In this document: positions 26,989 to 36,204 of the stretch, in pieces
Layout of the letters: each line of letters begins with the position of its first letter
Position numbering within the stretch: position 1 is the stretch's first letter
Source of the DNA: Pseudidiomarina taiwanensis
GTDB taxonomy: Bacteria; Pseudomonadota; Gammaproteobacteria; Enterobacterales; Alteromonadaceae
DNA length: 64,000 nucleotides
Direction: 5' to 3'
NCBI RefSeq assembly: GCF_003987435.1
Contig: NZ_PIQG01000001.1
Span: forward strand, 682,001 to 746,000
Notes under the pieces: generated by a model
Databases searched by the model: none
Told to the model about the DNA's origin: nothing
Seen by the model: the letters and a program-made list of their open reading frames with translations, nothing else
Translations under genes and position numbers: made by a program

Positions 26989-27620
26989 AGATAGTCGAGA
27001 GTATGCGTAAAAACGGCGCGATATTAACGCTATTTGCAGTGATCTCCACCCTTTTGGTGCTTACTACTGCACGCCTGACCGAAGCTCCTATTGCGCGTCA
27101 ACAAGAAGCGCATGTGCTCCGTGTCCTAAACGAGTTAATTCCCCCTACCCAGCACGATAATGATTTATTTCAAAGTTGTACCTTGGTTGAGTCAGCAGAC
27201 TTTTCGGCGCCACGTAAAGTGTATCGTGCATTCCTTGCTGACCAGCCGCAAGCTGTTGCGCTTGAGGTGGTCGCGCCAAATGGCTATAGCGGCGCTATCG
27301 AATTATTGGTGGCTGTGGCGGTAACCGGTGAAGTACTTGGTGTACGCACCATCTCCCACAATGAAACCCCTGGTTTGGGCGATAAAATTGAATTGCGCAA
27401 AAGCGATTGGGTTCGTTCATTCGAAGGGCTACAGGTCAACTCTGAGGATGATCCACGCTGGGCAGTAAAACGCGACGGTGGCATCTTTGACCAATTCACT
27501 GGCGCCACCATTACGCCGCGAGCCGTGGTCCAAGCCGTAAAGCGCGCAGCCCTAGTCGCGCAGCGTGAAGCGGATAACTGGTATCAATTGCCCGCCAACT
27601 GTATGGAGCAAGCACCATGA
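26985..27620 (+). CDS. rsxG: Electron transport complex subunit RsxG/RnfG
   Basis: A 211-residue subunit with one N-terminal membrane helix (about residues 12-30) and a periplasmic FMN-binding domain. The flavinylation site is Thr-Gly-Ala-Thr-Ile-Thr near residue 172; in this family the threonine of [ST]GAT is linked to FMN by the flavin transferase ApbE. His-Asn-Glu-Thr-Pro-Gly-Leu-Gly-Asp near residue 125 is also conserved. It overlaps its neighbours by 4 bases. Confidence 0.95.
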   Translation: MKIVESMRKNGAILTLFAVISTLLVLTTARLTEAPIARQQEAHVLRVLNELIPPTQHDNDLFQSCTLVESADFSAPRKVYRAFLADQPQAVALEVVAPNGYSGAIELLVAVAVTGEVLGVRTISHNETPGLGDKIELRKSDWVRSFEGLQVNSEDDPRWAVKRDGGIFDQFTGATITPRAVVQAVKRAALVAQREADNWYQLPANCMEQAP

Positions 27621-28306
27621 ACGAGTACAAAGAACTCACTTGGCAAGGCTTATGGGAGAACAATCCCGCACTGGTGCAGCTATTAGGCTTATGTCCGCTG
27701 CTCGCGGTGACTTCCACAGTAACCAATGCCTTAGGATTAGGGCTCGCCACTTTGTTGGTGCTGGTCGGTTCGAATGTGACCGTATCCCTAGTTCGTGACT
27801 ATGTTCCGAAAGAAATTCGTATTCCGATTTTCGTTATGGTGATCGCGACTTTTGTGACGATGATTCAACTGCTCCTCAAGGCCTACTTGTTCAGCTTGGA
27901 TCAAGCTTTGGGTATTTTTATTCCACTGATTGTCACCAATTGCGCGATTATCGGTCGAGCAGAAGCTTACGCATCCAAAAACCCATGGCGCCAATCTGCG
28001 TTTGATGGGGTGATGATGGGGCTTGGATTTACCCTTGTCTTGGTCTTGCTTGGTGCGATTCGCGAGGTGCTCGGCAATGGCACTCTCTTCAGCGGAGCCG
28101 AATTATTGCTGGGTGATTGGGCACAGAGCCTTAGTTTGACTCTGTTTGCGGTCGAGCATCCATTATTGGTCGCGATCCTGCCCCCAGGTGCCTTTATCGT
28201 AATGGGCTTTATTATTGCCGCTAAAAATAAAATTGACGCCGTGCGCCAAGCGCGCGCCGTTAAACCAGAGAAAACCGTCACCCGTGCACGGGTAACGGCA
28301 CAATAA
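27617..28306 (+). CDS. rsxE: Electron transport complex subunit RsxE/RnfE
   Basis: A 229-residue membrane subunit with six hydrophobic segments, homologous to RsxA with inverted topology. It contains [10 protein letters not shown] near residue 22 and [11 protein letters not shown] near 106. The basic C-terminus faces the cytoplasm by the positive-inside rule. nth begins 3 bases after its stop, as in E. coli. Confidence 0.96.
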   Translation: MNEYKELTWQGLWENNPALVQLLGLCPLLAVTSTVTNALGLGLATLLVLVGSNVTVSLVRDYVPKEIRIPIFVMVIATFVTMIQLLLKAYLFSLDQALGIFIPLIVTNCAIIGRAEAYASKNPWRQSAFDGVMMGLGFTLVLVLLGAIREVLGNGTLFSGAELLLGDWAQSLSLTLFAVEHPLLVAILPPGAFIVMGFIIAAKNKIDAVRQARAVKPEKTVTRARVTAQ

Positions 28307-28309
28307 ATT

Positions 28310-28954
28310 ATGAATAAACAAAAGCGTATTGAAATTTTAACGCGGCTGCGTGCCAATAACCCGAACCCAACCACTGAGCTGGAATACAACTCTACCTTTG
28401 AGTTATTGATTGCCGTGTTGTTATCGGCGCAGGCCACCGACGTCGGCGTCAACAAAGCAACGCGGAAGTTATTTCCGGTAGCTAACACACCGCAAGCGAT
28501 GCTGGATCTCGGGGTGGATGGGGTTAAACACTACATCAAAACCATTGGTCTATTTAACTCAAAGGCCGAAAATGTGATCAAAACCTGCCAAATCCTTGTT
28601 GATCAATACGGCGGTGAAGTCCCCGAAGACCGCGCCGCACTTGAATCACTGCCGGGGGTTGGTCGCAAAACGGCAAATGTCGTGCTCAATACCGCCTTTG
28701 GTTGGCCAACCATTGCCGTTGATACTCATATTTTTCGGGTCTCTAATCGAACCAAGTTAGCGGTCGGTAAAAACGTTGATAAGGTTGAAGAAAAGCTACT
28801 CAAAGTCGTCCCTGCAGAATTTAAAGTCGATGTGCATCATTGGCTTATTTTACATGGTCGCTATACCTGTGTTGCCCGCAAACCTCGTTGTGGCAGTTGT
28901 ATTATTGAAGACCTATGCGAATATAAAGACAAAACCGAAATTGAGGAGGCTTGA
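28310..28954 (+). CDS. nth: Endonuclease III
   Basis: A 214-residue DNA glycosylase/AP lyase that removes oxidised pyrimidines in base excision repair. The helix-hairpin-helix Leu-Pro-Gly-Val-Gly-Arg-Lys-Thr-Ala ends with catalytic Lys120, Asp138 lies in Val-Asp-Thr-His, and the 4Fe-4S cysteines are at 187, 194, 197 and 203, the same positions as in E. coli Nth. It is cotranscribed with rsx. The stop codon overlaps the gloA ATG (TGATG). Confidence 0.97.
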   Translation: MNKQKRIEILTRLRANNPNPTTELEYNSTFELLIAVLLSAQATDVGVNKATRKLFPVANTPQAMLDLGVDGVKHYIKTIGLFNSKAENVIKTCQILVDQYGGEVPEDRAALESLPGVGRKTANVVLNTAFGWPTIAVDTHIFRVSNRTKLAVGKNVDKVEEKLLKVVPAEFKVDVHHWLILHGRYTCVARKPRCGSCIIEDLCEYKDKTEIEEA

Positions 28955-29352
28955 TGCAATTCCTTCATACCATGTTACGCGTTGGTGATATGCAACGCTC
29001 GATTGATTTTTATACCCAAGTGCTGGGCATGAAATTACTCCGCACCGCTGACAACGAAGCTTACCGTTACTCGCTTGCCTTTGTCGGCTATGGTGCAGAA
29101 ACCGACCATACCGTGTTGGAGCTGACCTATAACTGGGATACCGACAGCTACGACCATGGCGACGCATTCGGCCATATCGCTATTGGCGTTGATGACATTT
29201 ATGCGACCTGTGACCGCATCAAAGCGGCAGGTGCCGAAGTCTATCGCGAGCCCGGTCCGGTGAAAGGCGGTAAAACCGTGATTGCCTTTGTCCGCGATCC
29301 GGATGGCTATGCCATTGAACTGATCGAGCTTAGCTCAAAGCGTGACTTATGA
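28954..29352 (+). CDS. gloA: Lactoylglutathione lyase (glyoxalase I)
   Basis: A 132-residue metalloenzyme that converts the hemithioacetal of methylglyoxal and glutathione to lactoylglutathione. The metal ligands His5, Glu56, His74 and Glu122 are all present at the E. coli positions, and the lack of the extra insertions of human-type enzymes points to the Ni2+-dependent bacterial class. The ATG at 28954 follows GAGGAGG; a TTG one codon earlier is less likely. It overlaps nth by one base and rnt by four. Confidence 0.97.
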   Translation: MQFLHTMLRVGDMQRSIDFYTQVLGMKLLRTADNEAYRYSLAFVGYGAETDHTVLELTYNWDTDSYDHGDAFGHIAIGVDDIYATCDRIKAAGAEVYREPGPVKGGKTVIAFVRDPDGYAIELIELSSKRDL

Positions 29353-29993
29353 GTGACGAGCAAAGCGCAGAGTTAATGCAACAACGCTTTCGCGGCTATA
29401 TGCCCGTGGTGATCGATGTCGAAACCGCTGGCTTTAACGCAAACACAGATGCCTTGTTGGAGCTCGCGGCCGTTACTCTGCGCTTTACTGAAGACGAAGA
29501 GTTAGTTGCCGATCAGCAGTTTCACTATCATATTGAGCCGTTTCCTGAAGCGAATATCGAGCAGGCAGCAATTGAGTTTAATGGCATCGACCCTTACTCA
29601 CCGTTACGTGGGGCAGTTGCTGAAGCGGAGGCCTTAAAAGACTTGTTCAAAGGTCTTCGCAAAGCGCAAAAGCAAGCGAACTGCCAGCGCTGTATTTTAG
29701 TCGGCCACAATGCCACCTTTGACCATGGTTTTGTCATGGCCGCGGCGGAACGCGCCAATCTAAAGCGTAACCCCTTCCATCCGTTTGTCACCTTCGATAC
29801 CGCGAGCCTAGCTGCGCTCACGGTAGGTCAGACGGTGTTAGCTAAGGCCTGCCAAGCGGCTGCAATCGAATTTGACCAAAAGCAAGCCCATTCTGCTTTG
29901 TACGACACTGAGCGTACCGCAGAACTGTTTTGTTGGATGGTTAACCGCTACCGCCAACTCGGTGGCTGGCCATTAACCAAGGACGGCGTATGA
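29349..29993 (+). CDS. rnt: Ribonuclease T
   Basis: A 214-residue DEDDh exonuclease that trims tRNA and other stable RNA 3' ends. Motif ExoI Val-Ile-Asp-Val-Glu-Thr-Ala-Gly-Phe is at about residues 21-29, ExoII Leu-Val-Gly-His-Asn-Ala-x-Phe-Asp near 117-125, and ExoIII His-Ser-Ala-Leu-Tyr-Asp near 181-186 (the DEDDh His and last Asp). It follows gloA as in E. coli, with 4-base overlaps on both sides. Confidence 0.96.
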   Translation: MSDEQSAELMQQRFRGYMPVVIDVETAGFNANTDALLELAAVTLRFTEDEELVADQQFHYHIEPFPEANIEQAAIEFNGIDPYSPLRGAVAEAEALKDLFKGLRKAQKQANCQRCILVGHNATFDHGFVMAAAERANLKRNPFHPFVTFDTASLAALTVGQTVLAKACQAAAIEFDQKQAHSALYDTERTAELFCWMVNRYRQLGGWPLTKDGV

Positions 29994-30571
29994 AACTGAA
30001 TTTTCCCATTGTGCTCGCCATCGCTATAGCAGTTCTCATGGTGTGGTCCGTGATTAACCCGGCGATGATGGATGTGTGGATTGCGGAAATGACACCAGTG
30101 ATACTGATTTTTGCGTTGCTGGTGGTCAGTTACCGTAAATTCCAGTTCAGTAACACGGCCTATGCCTTGATGTCTGTTTGGCTCATCATGCACACCATAG
30201 GCGCCCACTATACTTTTGCCGAAGTCCCGTTCGATTGGTTCACCCAATGGTGGGGCGGCGAGCGCAATCACTATGATCGCATCGCCCACTTCTCGGTCGG
30301 CTTTTATGCCTATGCAGCTGCTGAACTTTTGCTAAGAAAACAATGGGCCAAACCGGTCACAGCGATGTTCTTCGGCCTATTCATGGTGATGAGCGTCGCC
30401 GCAGCATATGAGATCATTGAATGGCAATTTGCGGTCATCGCCGGCGGCGATGCGGGTATCGAGTTCCTCGGTTCACAAGGTGATATCTGGGATGCGCAAA
30501 AGGATATGTTGGCGGATACGCTTGGAGCAATTGCGGCGTTGCTTCTGTTCTGGCTAAAGCAGCGGAAATAG
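29990..30571 (+). CDS. DUF2238 membrane protein (YjdF-like)
   Basis: A 193-residue membrane protein with about five hydrophobic segments. Conserved-looking polar stations within or beside helices are His-Thr-Ile-Gly-Ala-His-Tyr (about 62-68), Asp-Arg-Ile-Ala-His-Phe (about 93-98), Tyr-Glu-Ile-Ile-Glu-Trp (about 140-145) and Asp-x-Gln-x-Asp-Met-x-x-Asp (about 167-177), the pattern of DUF2238/YjdF proteins, suggestive of a metal- or lipid-handling site. No function is established. It is last in the ten-gene operon, and its stop codon touches a tandem-repeat block. Confidence 0.82.
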   Translation: MKLNFPIVLAIAIAVLMVWSVINPAMMDVWIAEMTPVILIFALLVVSYRKFQFSNTAYALMSVWLIMHTIGAHYTFAEVPFDWFTQWWGGERNHYDRIAHFSVGFYAYAAAELLLRKQWAKPVTAMFFGLFMVMSVAAAYEIIEWQFAVIAGGDAGIEFLGSQGDIWDAQKDMLADTLGAIAALLLFWLKQRK

Positions 30572-30661
30572 TTGTTCGTTGTTCGTTGTTCGTTGTTCGT
30601 TGTTCGTTGTTCGTTATTCGTTATTCGTTGTTCGTTGTTCGTTGTTCGTTATTCGTTATTC
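30571..30661. repeat. Thirteen tandem heptamers GTTRTTC
   Basis: Thirteen uninterrupted 7-base units: six GTTGTTC, two GTTATTC, three GTTGTTC, two GTTATTC. The first G is the last base of the DUF2238 stop codon. Because 7 is not a multiple of 3, the array is translatable in several frames and creates false open frames. Confidence 0.97.
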
Positions 30662-30667
30662 GTTAGA

Positions 30668-30857
30668 ACGAACAGTGCGAAGCACGTACGAACAGCGAAG
30701 CGCACGAACAGCGAAGCGCACGAACAGCAAAGCGTACGAACAGCAAAGCGTACGAACAGCAAAGCGTACGAACAGCAAAGCGCACGAACAGCGAAGCGCA
30801 CGAACAGCGAAGCGCACGAACAGCAAAGCGCACGAACAGCGAAGCGCACGAACAACG
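30668..30857. repeat. Tandem 16-mers ACGAACAGCRAAGCGY
   Basis: An imperfect 20-base first copy (30668-30687), ten 16-base copies (30688-30847) that vary only at two positions (G/A and C/T), and a broken last copy. Each unit starts with ACGAACA, the reverse complement of TGTTCGT in the heptamer array just to the left, so the two arrays can pair. The junction TTCGTT-AG-AACGAA is a perfect inverted repeat. No spacers are present, so it is not CRISPR. Confidence 0.95.
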
Positions 30858-30861
30858 ATAA

Positions 30862-30885
30862 AAAAGGGAGCCGAAGCTCCCTTTT
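30862..30885. terminator. Bidirectional terminator between the rsx-DUF2238 operon and the peroxiredoxin gene
   Basis: AAAAGGGAGC (30862-30871), loop CGAA, GCTCCCTTTT (30876-30885): a perfect 10-bp stem with A-tract and T-tract on opposite sides, suited to both convergent transcripts. Confidence 0.9.
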
Positions 30886-30909
30886 ATCCCATCCCTACAA
30901 CAGGGAAAA

Positions 30910-31515
30910 TTATAGCTTACCCGAGTTCTTAGAAAGGTAATCAGCCACACCTTTAGTGTCCGCTTTCATCCCTTCATCACCCTCTTTCCAGCCAGCCGGA
31001 CATACTTCACCGTGCTCCTGGTGGAAGTTGAGCGCGTCAACCATGCGCAACATTTCGTCAATGTTACGGCCAAGTGGCAAGTCATTTACGACTTGGTGAC
31101 GAACCATACCTTCTTCGTCAATCAAGAAAGAGGCACGGAATGCAACGCCAGCTTCTGGGTGTTCAACATCATAGGCACGGCAGATGCTGTGCTTAACGTC
31201 AGCAACCAAAGAGTATTTCACTTCACCGATGCCGCCATTTTCAACCGCAGTGTTACGCCAAGCGTTGTGGCTGAATTGTGAATCGATTGAAACACCGATA
31301 ACTTCTACGCCACGCTTTTTGAACTCTTCTAAGCGGTGGTCAAATGCAATCAGCTCAGATGGACAAACAAAAGTGAAGTCGAGTGGATAAAAGAAAACCA
31401 CTGCTTTTTTACCTTTGATTTGCTCATGAAGGTTGAAGTTTTCAACAATTTCACCTGTGCCAAGTACAGCTGCAGCAGTGAAATTAGGTGCCTTACGGCC
31501 TACTAATACACCCAT
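30910..31515 (-). CDS. 2-Cys peroxiredoxin (AhpC/TSA family)
   Basis: A 201-residue typical 2-Cys peroxiredoxin that reduces hydrogen and organic peroxides. The peroxidatic Cys51 lies in Phe-Thr-Phe-Val-Cys-Pro-Ser-Glu and the resolving Cys172 in Glu-Val-Cys-Pro-Ala-Gly-Trp. The conserved active-site Thr two residues before Val-Cys is present. There is no adjacent AhpF, so electrons probably come from thioredoxin. It is a single gene convergent with the rsx operon and upstream of grxD and sodB, among other oxidative-stress genes. Confidence 0.94.
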   Translation of the reverse strand: MGVLVGRKAPNFTAAAVLGTGEIVENFNLHEQIKGKKAVVFFYPLDFTFVCPSELIAFDHRLEEFKKRGVEVIGVSIDSQFSHNAWRNTAVENGGIGEVKYSLVADVKHSICRAYDVEHPEAGVAFRASFLIDEEGMVRHQVVNDLPLGRNIDEMLRMVDALNFHQEHGEVCPAGWKEGDEGMKADTKGVADYLSKNSGKL

Positions 31516-31565
31516 TTTCAGTCTCCGTTTTTAAGTTTGTGGTTCAACACATAAAAAATTTCAGA

Positions 31566-31904
31566 TTATTCACTGTCGGTTTGCGGATTCCGTTCAGCAG
31601 TCTCTTTGATGAGTTCTTGTAGCTCACCTTTTTGGTACATTTCCATAATAATGTCACAGCCGCCAATTAGTTCACCCTCAACCCATAATTGTGGGAAAGT
31701 TGGCCAATCAGCATATTTCGGAAGCTCCGCACGGATATCAGGATTTTGCAAAATATCGACGTACGCGAAAGGCTGCCCACATGCCATCAATGCTTGCGAT
31801 GCTTGCGATGAAAACCCGCAGCTTGGCAATTTAGGTGAACCTTTCATATATAAAAGAATTGGATGTTCAGCAATTTGCTGTTTAATCTTCTCTACGGTTT
31901 CCAT
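31566..31904 (-). CDS. grxD: Monothiol glutaredoxin GrxD (Grx4 family)
   Basis: A 112-residue monothiol glutaredoxin that carries 2Fe-2S clusters, usually with BolA or in cluster transfer. The CGFS motif is at residues 29-32, with Trp-Pro-Thr-Phe-Pro-Gln-Leu near 68 and Gly-Gly-Cys-Asp-Ile near 82 for glutathione binding. The frame stays open 39 codons upstream, but ATG 31904 follows GAGGT and gives the family length. It is divergent from sodB. Confidence 0.95.
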   Translation of the reverse strand: METVEKIKQQIAEHPILLYMKGSPKLPSCGFSSQASQALMACGQPFAYVDILQNPDIRAELPKYADWPTFPQLWVEGELIGGCDIIMEMYQKGELQELIKETAERNPQTDSE

Positions 31905-32018
31905 GCTTACCTCTCGATTTGGACGCGCAGATTTTAGCAAATATTTTCTTGCTTTGCCGCCCTTGAAAAAATCTTTTCCGACCTTATTTCCGTATATAGT
32001 GACAGCAAAATCTGAATT

Positions 32019-32040
32019 CAATGGTAGACTATTACCATTG
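32019..32040 (+). repeat. Perfect 8-bp inverted repeat in the sodB upstream region
   Basis: CAATGGTA (32019-32026), six bases, TACCATTG (32033-32040), lying 41-62 bases before the sodB ATG. It does not resemble a Fur box. It could be an operator between the divergent grxD and sodB genes or a leader hairpin. Confidence 0.65.
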
Positions 32041-32080
32041 GCTTAATTTATTTCTCAAAACAAAAAAATGGAGTGTCCAC

Positions 32081-32662
32081 ATGGCTTTTGAATTACCCCC
32101 TCTTCCATACGAGAAAAATGCTTTAGAACCACATATCTCTGCTGAAACACTTGAGTACCACTACGGCAAGCACCACGCGACCTATGTTACCAAGCTCAAC
32201 GATGCCGTTGCCGGCACCGACATGGAGAGCATGTCACTTGAAGATGTCATCAAAAATTCAAGTGGTGGTGTCTTCAACAATGCAGCACAAGTCTGGAACC
32301 ACACCTTCTATTGGCACTGCCTAAGCCCAAATGGCGGCGGTGAACCAACGGGTGCAGTTGCTGACGCAATCAATGCAAAATTCGGCTCATTTGCACAGTT
32401 TAAAGAAGAATTCAGTGCACAAGCTGCGGCGAACTTCGGTTCAGGTTGGACTTGGCTGGTAAAAACTGCTGCTGGCGGCGTTGAGATTGTGAATACCAGC
32501 AATGCTGCAACCCCGTTAACTGATGACTCAGTAACGCCAATTCTAACTGTAGACGTTTGGGAGCACGCTTATTACATCGACTACCGTAATGCGCGTCCAA
32601 ACTACTTGAACGCATTCTGGAATCTCGTTAACTGGGATTTTGTCGCGAAAAACTTCGGTTAA
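32081..32662 (+). CDS. sodB: Iron superoxide dismutase
   Basis: A 193-residue cytoplasmic superoxide dismutase. Metal ligands are His27, His74, Asp158 and His162. Gln70 in Asn-Asn-Ala-Ala-Gln-Val-Trp-Asn-His and the Gly-Ser-Gly-Trp-Thr-Trp-Leu segment are the iron-type arrangement rather than the manganese type. The ATG at 32081 is preceded by GGAG; the open frame upstream is not family-like. A strong terminator follows. The gene order grxD/sodB matches E. coli. Confidence 0.97.
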   Translation: MAFELPPLPYEKNALEPHISAETLEYHYGKHHATYVTKLNDAVAGTDMESMSLEDVIKNSSGGVFNNAAQVWNHTFYWHCLSPNGGGEPTGAVADAINAKFGSFAQFKEEFSAQAAANFGSGWTWLVKTAAGGVEIVNTSNAATPLTDDSVTPILTVDVWEHAYYIDYRNARPNYLNAFWNLVNWDFVAKNFG

Positions 32663-32680
32663 TCGCCATCCTGAAATTAA

Positions 32681-32709
32681 AAACGCCGGCAACTTGCCGG
32701 CGTTTTTTT
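32681..32709. terminator. Terminator between sodB and fadR
   Basis: AAACGCCGGC (32681-32690), five bases, GCCGGCGTTT (32696-32705) and a run of seven Ts. Flanking A-rich bases on the left let it also serve the convergent fadR, which ends at 32708. Confidence 0.92.
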
Positions 32710-33418
32710 ATTCTATTAAATCAGCGGGAATGTCACCGCGTAAGCTCTGCCAAATTTTTCCTGACTCGTAACCGTACTGACGCACTAAGTTAGCGGCCTC
32801 ACCCTGTTCTCCTTGTTCGGCAATTGCCAGTAACTCGGCATAATACTTGCGCGCTAGTGCGCGCGCTTCCGAATTGGAAAAATAAAACTTACCAATGCGC
32901 GAATATAAGCCTTTAAAGCCATTTAAGATCAGCACATAAATCGGGTTACCCGAGGCCATTGCGAGATCGTGATTAAGGCGATAGTCATACTCGGCAAAGG
33001 CTTCTGCATCGTCACTCAATTCCGCCGCTTGTGCCAATAGCGCTTTCGCTTCCGCAGGTTTATTACGGACCGCCGCACGAATATAGATGGCGCTGATATT
33101 GGTGCGTGCCGATAGCAGTTGGTCAACCAACACCGGCATCCCATCTTCATCAAGGCGAGCCAAGGTTTCCAAGATGTTTAGCCCTGAAGTTTCCCAAAAG
33201 TTATTCACCTTGGTTGGCTTACCATGCTGAATGGTTAACCAGCCATCACGCGCCAAGCGTTGTAACACTTCGCGCAAGGTGGTGCGCGTAACTCCGATTA
33301 ATTCCGATAGTTCGCGTTCTGCGGGAAGAATGGTACCGGGCGCAAAGTGCCCGTTCCAGATGGACTTGACGATGTACTCCTCGGCAAACCCAGCTGGACT
33401 CTGTGCCTTAATAATCAT
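32708..33418 (-). CDS. fadR: Fatty acid metabolism regulator FadR
   Basis: A 236-residue GntR-family regulator. The first 85 residues, including the winged-helix segment with [17 protein letters not shown], are almost the same as E. coli FadR, so the DNA site should be similar. The C-terminal all-helical domain (about 80-236) with Ser-Gly-Asn-Pro-Ile-Tyr and Gly-Leu-Tyr-x-Arg-Ile-Gly binds acyl-CoA. FadR represses beta-oxidation genes and activates fatty acid synthesis genes. A FadR-like site lies upstream of fadD in this window. It is divergent from dsbB; nhaB, adjacent in E. coli, is absent here. Confidence 0.96.
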   Translation of the reverse strand: MIIKAQSPAGFAEEYIVKSIWNGHFAPGTILPAERELSELIGVTRTTLREVLQRLARDGWLTIQHGKPTKVNNFWETSGLNILETLARLDEDGMPVLVDQLLSARTNISAIYIRAAVRNKPAEAKALLAQAAELSDDAEAFAEYDYRLNHDLAMASGNPIYVLILNGFKGLYSRIGKFYFSNSEARALARKYYAELLAIAEQGEQGEAANLVRQYGYESGKIWQSLRGDIPADLIE

Positions 33419-33600
33419 GAATGAACCTGCGTCTGAGATAATCGTACCTATGAGTTCTGTAATAGGTTATGAATAGCGACGATTTTAACAGTGTTTCCAA
33501 TGGTCGGACAAGTTTTGTTGCACTGCACAAACGGTCTTTACTTTCAGCCGCCTTAATTGCACCATACTTGGGTCGATTCATTACCAAAAGCCTGATTAAC

Positions 33601-34119
33601 ATGACTCAACTTGCTCGTCTCTCTCGTCTGCGCTGGCCCTGGCTCATCTTGAGTATCTCAGCCTTTGGCTTAGTCGGATTCGCCTTGTACCTGCAACATG
33701 GTTTAGGGCTGGAGCCTTGTGTTAAATGTATTTATCAGCGTGTGGCCGTATTGACGATTGGGGTAGCAGGCTTAATTCCGCTCATAAATCCAGAACGCCC
33801 GGTGCTGCGCAGTGCGGGTTATCTACTATGGCTCATCGGTGCCGGCTGGGGGCTTATCATTGCTCATGAGCATTACAGCTTACAATATTCCGCGAATGCC
33901 TTTTTCATGGTCTGCGATACCTTCCCTAACTTCCCAAGTTACTTGCCTCTCCATGAATGGTTACCGGGCTTATTTGGAGCACCAGGCTTATGTGGAGACA
34001 TTGATTGGCAATTTTTAGGCTGGAGCATGCCGGCTTGGATGCGGGTTATTTTTAGTCTCTACTTAGTGATAGGGTTAGTGGTGCTGGTTAGCTCACTGTG
34101 GGTGTATCGCCGCGTTTAA
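33601..34119 (+). CDS. dsbB: Disulfide bond formation protein DsbB
   Basis: A 172-residue inner-membrane quinone reductase that reoxidises DsbA. There are four hydrophobic segments. Cys40-Val-Lys-Cys43 in the first periplasmic loop and Cys105/Cys131 in the second match the two essential pairs of E. coli DsbB (41/44 and 104/130). The frame is open for 44 codons upstream, but ATG 33601 gives the family N-terminus; its ribosome-binding site is weak. It ends 4 bases into the convergent ycgN gene. Confidence 0.94.
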   Translation: MTQLARLSRLRWPWLILSISAFGLVGFALYLQHGLGLEPCVKCIYQRVAVLTIGVAGLIPLINPERPVLRSAGYLLWLIGAGWGLIIAHEHYSLQYSANAFFMVCDTFPNFPSYLPLHEWLPGLFGAPGLCGDIDWQFLGWSMPAWMRVIFSLYLVIGLVVLVSSLWVYRRV

Positions 34120-34583
34120 TCGCAATCGGCAAGTGGCCAGGTGACGATCGCAGCCGTCGTCACTTGCGCCTCAGTTTCGCTCACCACCCGCCCAGCAACG
34201 CTCATTCCAGCTGCTTGCATCGGCTCCTGAGAACCATTATGCCGCAGCGGATGCCAACTCGGCAGCGAACGTCCATTTGCCAAGCGTCGATAGGCACACG
34301 AGTCCGGTAAATAATCGAGCTCCGCAACATTTTCAGGACGAATTACGACACACTCGGGAACCGATTTAAACCGCTGCCGATAGTCACTGCAACGGCCCGT
34401 TTGGCAGTCTAACAAACGACATGCAACATTGGTGTAATGGACGGTTTCAGCCGGGTCGTCCTCATCAATAAGTTTATGCAAGCAACATTTACCGCAGCCA
34501 TCGCACAAAGATTCCCATTCGCTAGCGGTCATCTCACTGAGGCTTTTAACTTGCCAAAACGGCGCGTTTGCTAAGTTAGCCAT
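34116..34583 (-). CDS. ycgN: YcgN family cysteine-cluster protein (UPF0260)
   Basis: A 155-residue soluble protein with the YkgJ/YcgN-type cysteine cluster: [11 protein letters not shown] near residue 27, Cys-Arg-Leu-Leu-Asp-Cys-x-x-x-x-Cys near 55 and single Cys residues near 77 and 96. The pattern suggests a metal or iron-sulfur site. The function is unknown. It is last in the rnd-ycgL-transglycosylase-ycgM-ycgN run and overlaps ycgM by 8 bases. Confidence 0.92.
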   Translation of the reverse strand: MANLANAPFWQVKSLSEMTASEWESLCDGCGKCCLHKLIDEDDPAETVHYTNVACRLLDCQTGRCSDYRQRFKSVPECVVIRPENVAELDYLPDSCAYRRLANGRSLPSWHPLRHNGSQEPMQAAGMSVAGRVVSETEAQVTTAAIVTWPLADCD

Positions 34584-35214
34584 AAACTTGTCCGGAGAAA
34601 CTCCAATGCTGGTGCGCTTGGCTCAGCTCGGCACATACTTGATCGCCCGGCAATAAGGCCGCAACCCCGGCAGGAGTTCCGGTTAAAATAATATCACCGC
34701 GCTGCAAGCTAAATGCTTTACTGATATCACTGATGAGTTCAGCCATGGGAAACAGCATATCTTGGCTATTTCCTTGCTGCCGCAGTTGGCCATTCACCGC
34801 CAGCTGAAACCTCAGTGGCTGACTTAAATCGAGCTGTCTCCGCTCAATCCACTCACCCACTACGCAGGCACCGTCAAAAGCCTTCGCACGCTCCCACGGT
34901 TGGCCTTTGTTTTTCAGTTCCGCCTGCAAGTCTCGCAAGGTTAAATCAAGCGCTAAAGTGATTGCATCAACGTAATCGAGCGCAGTGTCCGCCTCAATTT
35001 GACGGCAATCACGAGCGATTCTTAACGCAATCTCAAGTTCATGATGGCAATCAGTGCGCCCAACTGGAAGCCGGATATCGCTAAACGAAGTCAGGCTTGA
35101 TGGCGGCTTCATAAATAAAATCGGTCGTTCCGGTAGCGGATTATTCAGCTCACTGGCGTGGGCGGCATAATTGCGCCCCACACAAACAATTTTACTCGGT
35201 GCTACCGGCTGCAT
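34576..35214 (-). CDS. ycgM: Fumarylacetoacetate hydrolase family protein (YcgM-like)
   Basis: A 212-residue FAH-domain protein. It starts near [11 protein letters not shown] and has metal-ligand segments His-His-Glu-Leu-Glu-Ile-Ala near residue 58 and Asp-Leu-Thr-Leu-Arg-Asp-Leu-Gln near 90, plus Thr-Gly-Thr-Pro-Ala-Gly-Val near 180. Bacterial members include acylpyruvate and oxaloacetate-tautomerase-type enzymes; which reaction this one performs is not clear. The start is 1 base from the upstream transglycosylase stop. Confidence 0.9.
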   Translation of the reverse strand: MQPVAPSKIVCVGRNYAAHASELNNPLPERPILFMKPPSSLTSFSDIRLPVGRTDCHHELEIALRIARDCRQIEADTALDYVDAITLALDLTLRDLQAELKNKGQPWERAKAFDGACVVGEWIERRQLDLSQPLRFQLAVNGQLRQQGNSQDMLFPMAELISDISKAFSLQRGDIILTGTPAGVAALLPGDQVCAELSQAHQHWSFSGQVYG

Positions 35215-36204
35215 TTAACGTGGGAACCGAATGCGATCAGACAAATAGCCGACTGCCGCAACAAAATAATGCGACCGGTTCCAACGCATCAGGGCATCGT
35301 AATTGGCATAAGCAAGATAGACACGCCCCTTCTCATCATCAGGGATGACCACAGCAGCTTCGATATCATCACGCTGTGGCAAATCTGTGCCATCGAGACG
35401 ACGGATGCCCAGTTGCTGCCATTCAGCGAGTGATTTTTTCACCTTTAAGCCAGCTAACTCTTGGTCAAAATCGACCGGCAATTGAACTTGACGTCCCCAG
35501 GTCACATCATCGCGCCAACCTACGCTTTTCAGATAATTTGCCGCTGAGGCAAACACGTCACCCAGTGAGCCCCAAATATCTTTGCGGCCATCGCCATCAT
35601 AATCGACCGCATAGCTCATAAATGAACTCGGCATAAATTGGGTTTGCCCCATCGCACCAGCCCATGAACCTTTCATCTGGGCGACATCGATATGGCCCTC
35701 TTCGATAATCGTCAGCGCATGCCACAGCTGCTTTTTGAAAAATTCTTCACGACGCCCTTCATACGCCATAGTCGTTAACGCTGAAACCACGTCAAAGCCA
35801 CCGGTGTAGCCACCAAAGTTGGTCTCGATGCCCCATAAAGCAACAATAAAGCGCGGTTGGACACCGTATTCAGCCCCGATTTTTTCTAATAATTCGCGGT
35901 GTTCATTGTAGAGTTCAATAGCTTTCTTTGATTTCCACTCAGGGACCGCACGGGGTAAATAGGTATCTAAGGTCAATTTGAATTCGGGTTGATTTTTATC
36001 TGCTTTAATTGACCGTTGATAAAACTTCGCCTCAGCAAAAGCTTTTTCGAGAGTCTCCTCAGAGTAACCCGCTGCGCGCGCCTCTTGCTTGATCTGATTC
36101 ACATACTCAAAGAATCCTTGCTCCGACGGCAGCGCGGCCTCATCGGCCATACTGACCTGACTCAGACTCACCCAAACTATTGCCAACAATACCCGTTTAA
36201 TCAT
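35215..36204 (-). CDS. Lytic murein transglycosylase (MltB-like)
   Basis: A 329-residue periplasmic enzyme with a cleavable signal peptide (about residues 1-20, ending Val-Ser-Met-Ala). The catalytic Glu127 is in Ala-Leu-Trp-Gly-Ile-Glu-Thr-Asn-Phe-Gly, followed by Gly-Ala-Met-Gly-Gln-Thr-Gln-Phe-Met-Pro-Ser and Asp-Tyr-Asp-Gly-Asp-Gly (an EF-hand-like calcium loop), which are SLT family 3 hallmarks. There is no lipobox, so it is likely soluble. It cleaves the glycan strand of peptidoglycan. Its start overlaps the end of ycgL by 4 bases. Confidence 0.92.
   Translation of the reverse strand: MIKRVLLAIVWVSLSQVSMADEAALPSEQGFFEYVNQIKQEARAAGYSEETLEKAFAEAKFYQRSIKADKNQPEFKLTLDTYLPRAVPEWKSKKAIELYNEHRELLEKIGAEYGVQPRFIVALWGIETNFGGYTGGFDVVSALTTMAYEGRREEFFKKQLWHALTIIEEGHIDVAQMKGSWAGAMGQTQFMPSSFMSYAVDYDGDGRKDIWGSLGDVFASAANYLKSVGWRDDVTWGRQVQLPVDFDQELAGLKVKKSLAEWQQLGIRRLDGTDLPQRDDIEAAVVIPDDEKGRVYLAYANYDALMRWNRSHYFVAAVGYLSDRIRFPR

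Noticed and set aside
30668-30857. Possible CRISPR array
   Set aside because: Units of 16 bases are directly tandem with no unique spacers, and no cas genes are present.
30572-30940. Several overlapping open frames of 68-122 residues on both strands
   Set aside because: They are products of 7- and 16-base tandem repeats that lack stops in any frame; the repeated peptides have no family resemblance and both strands are equally open.
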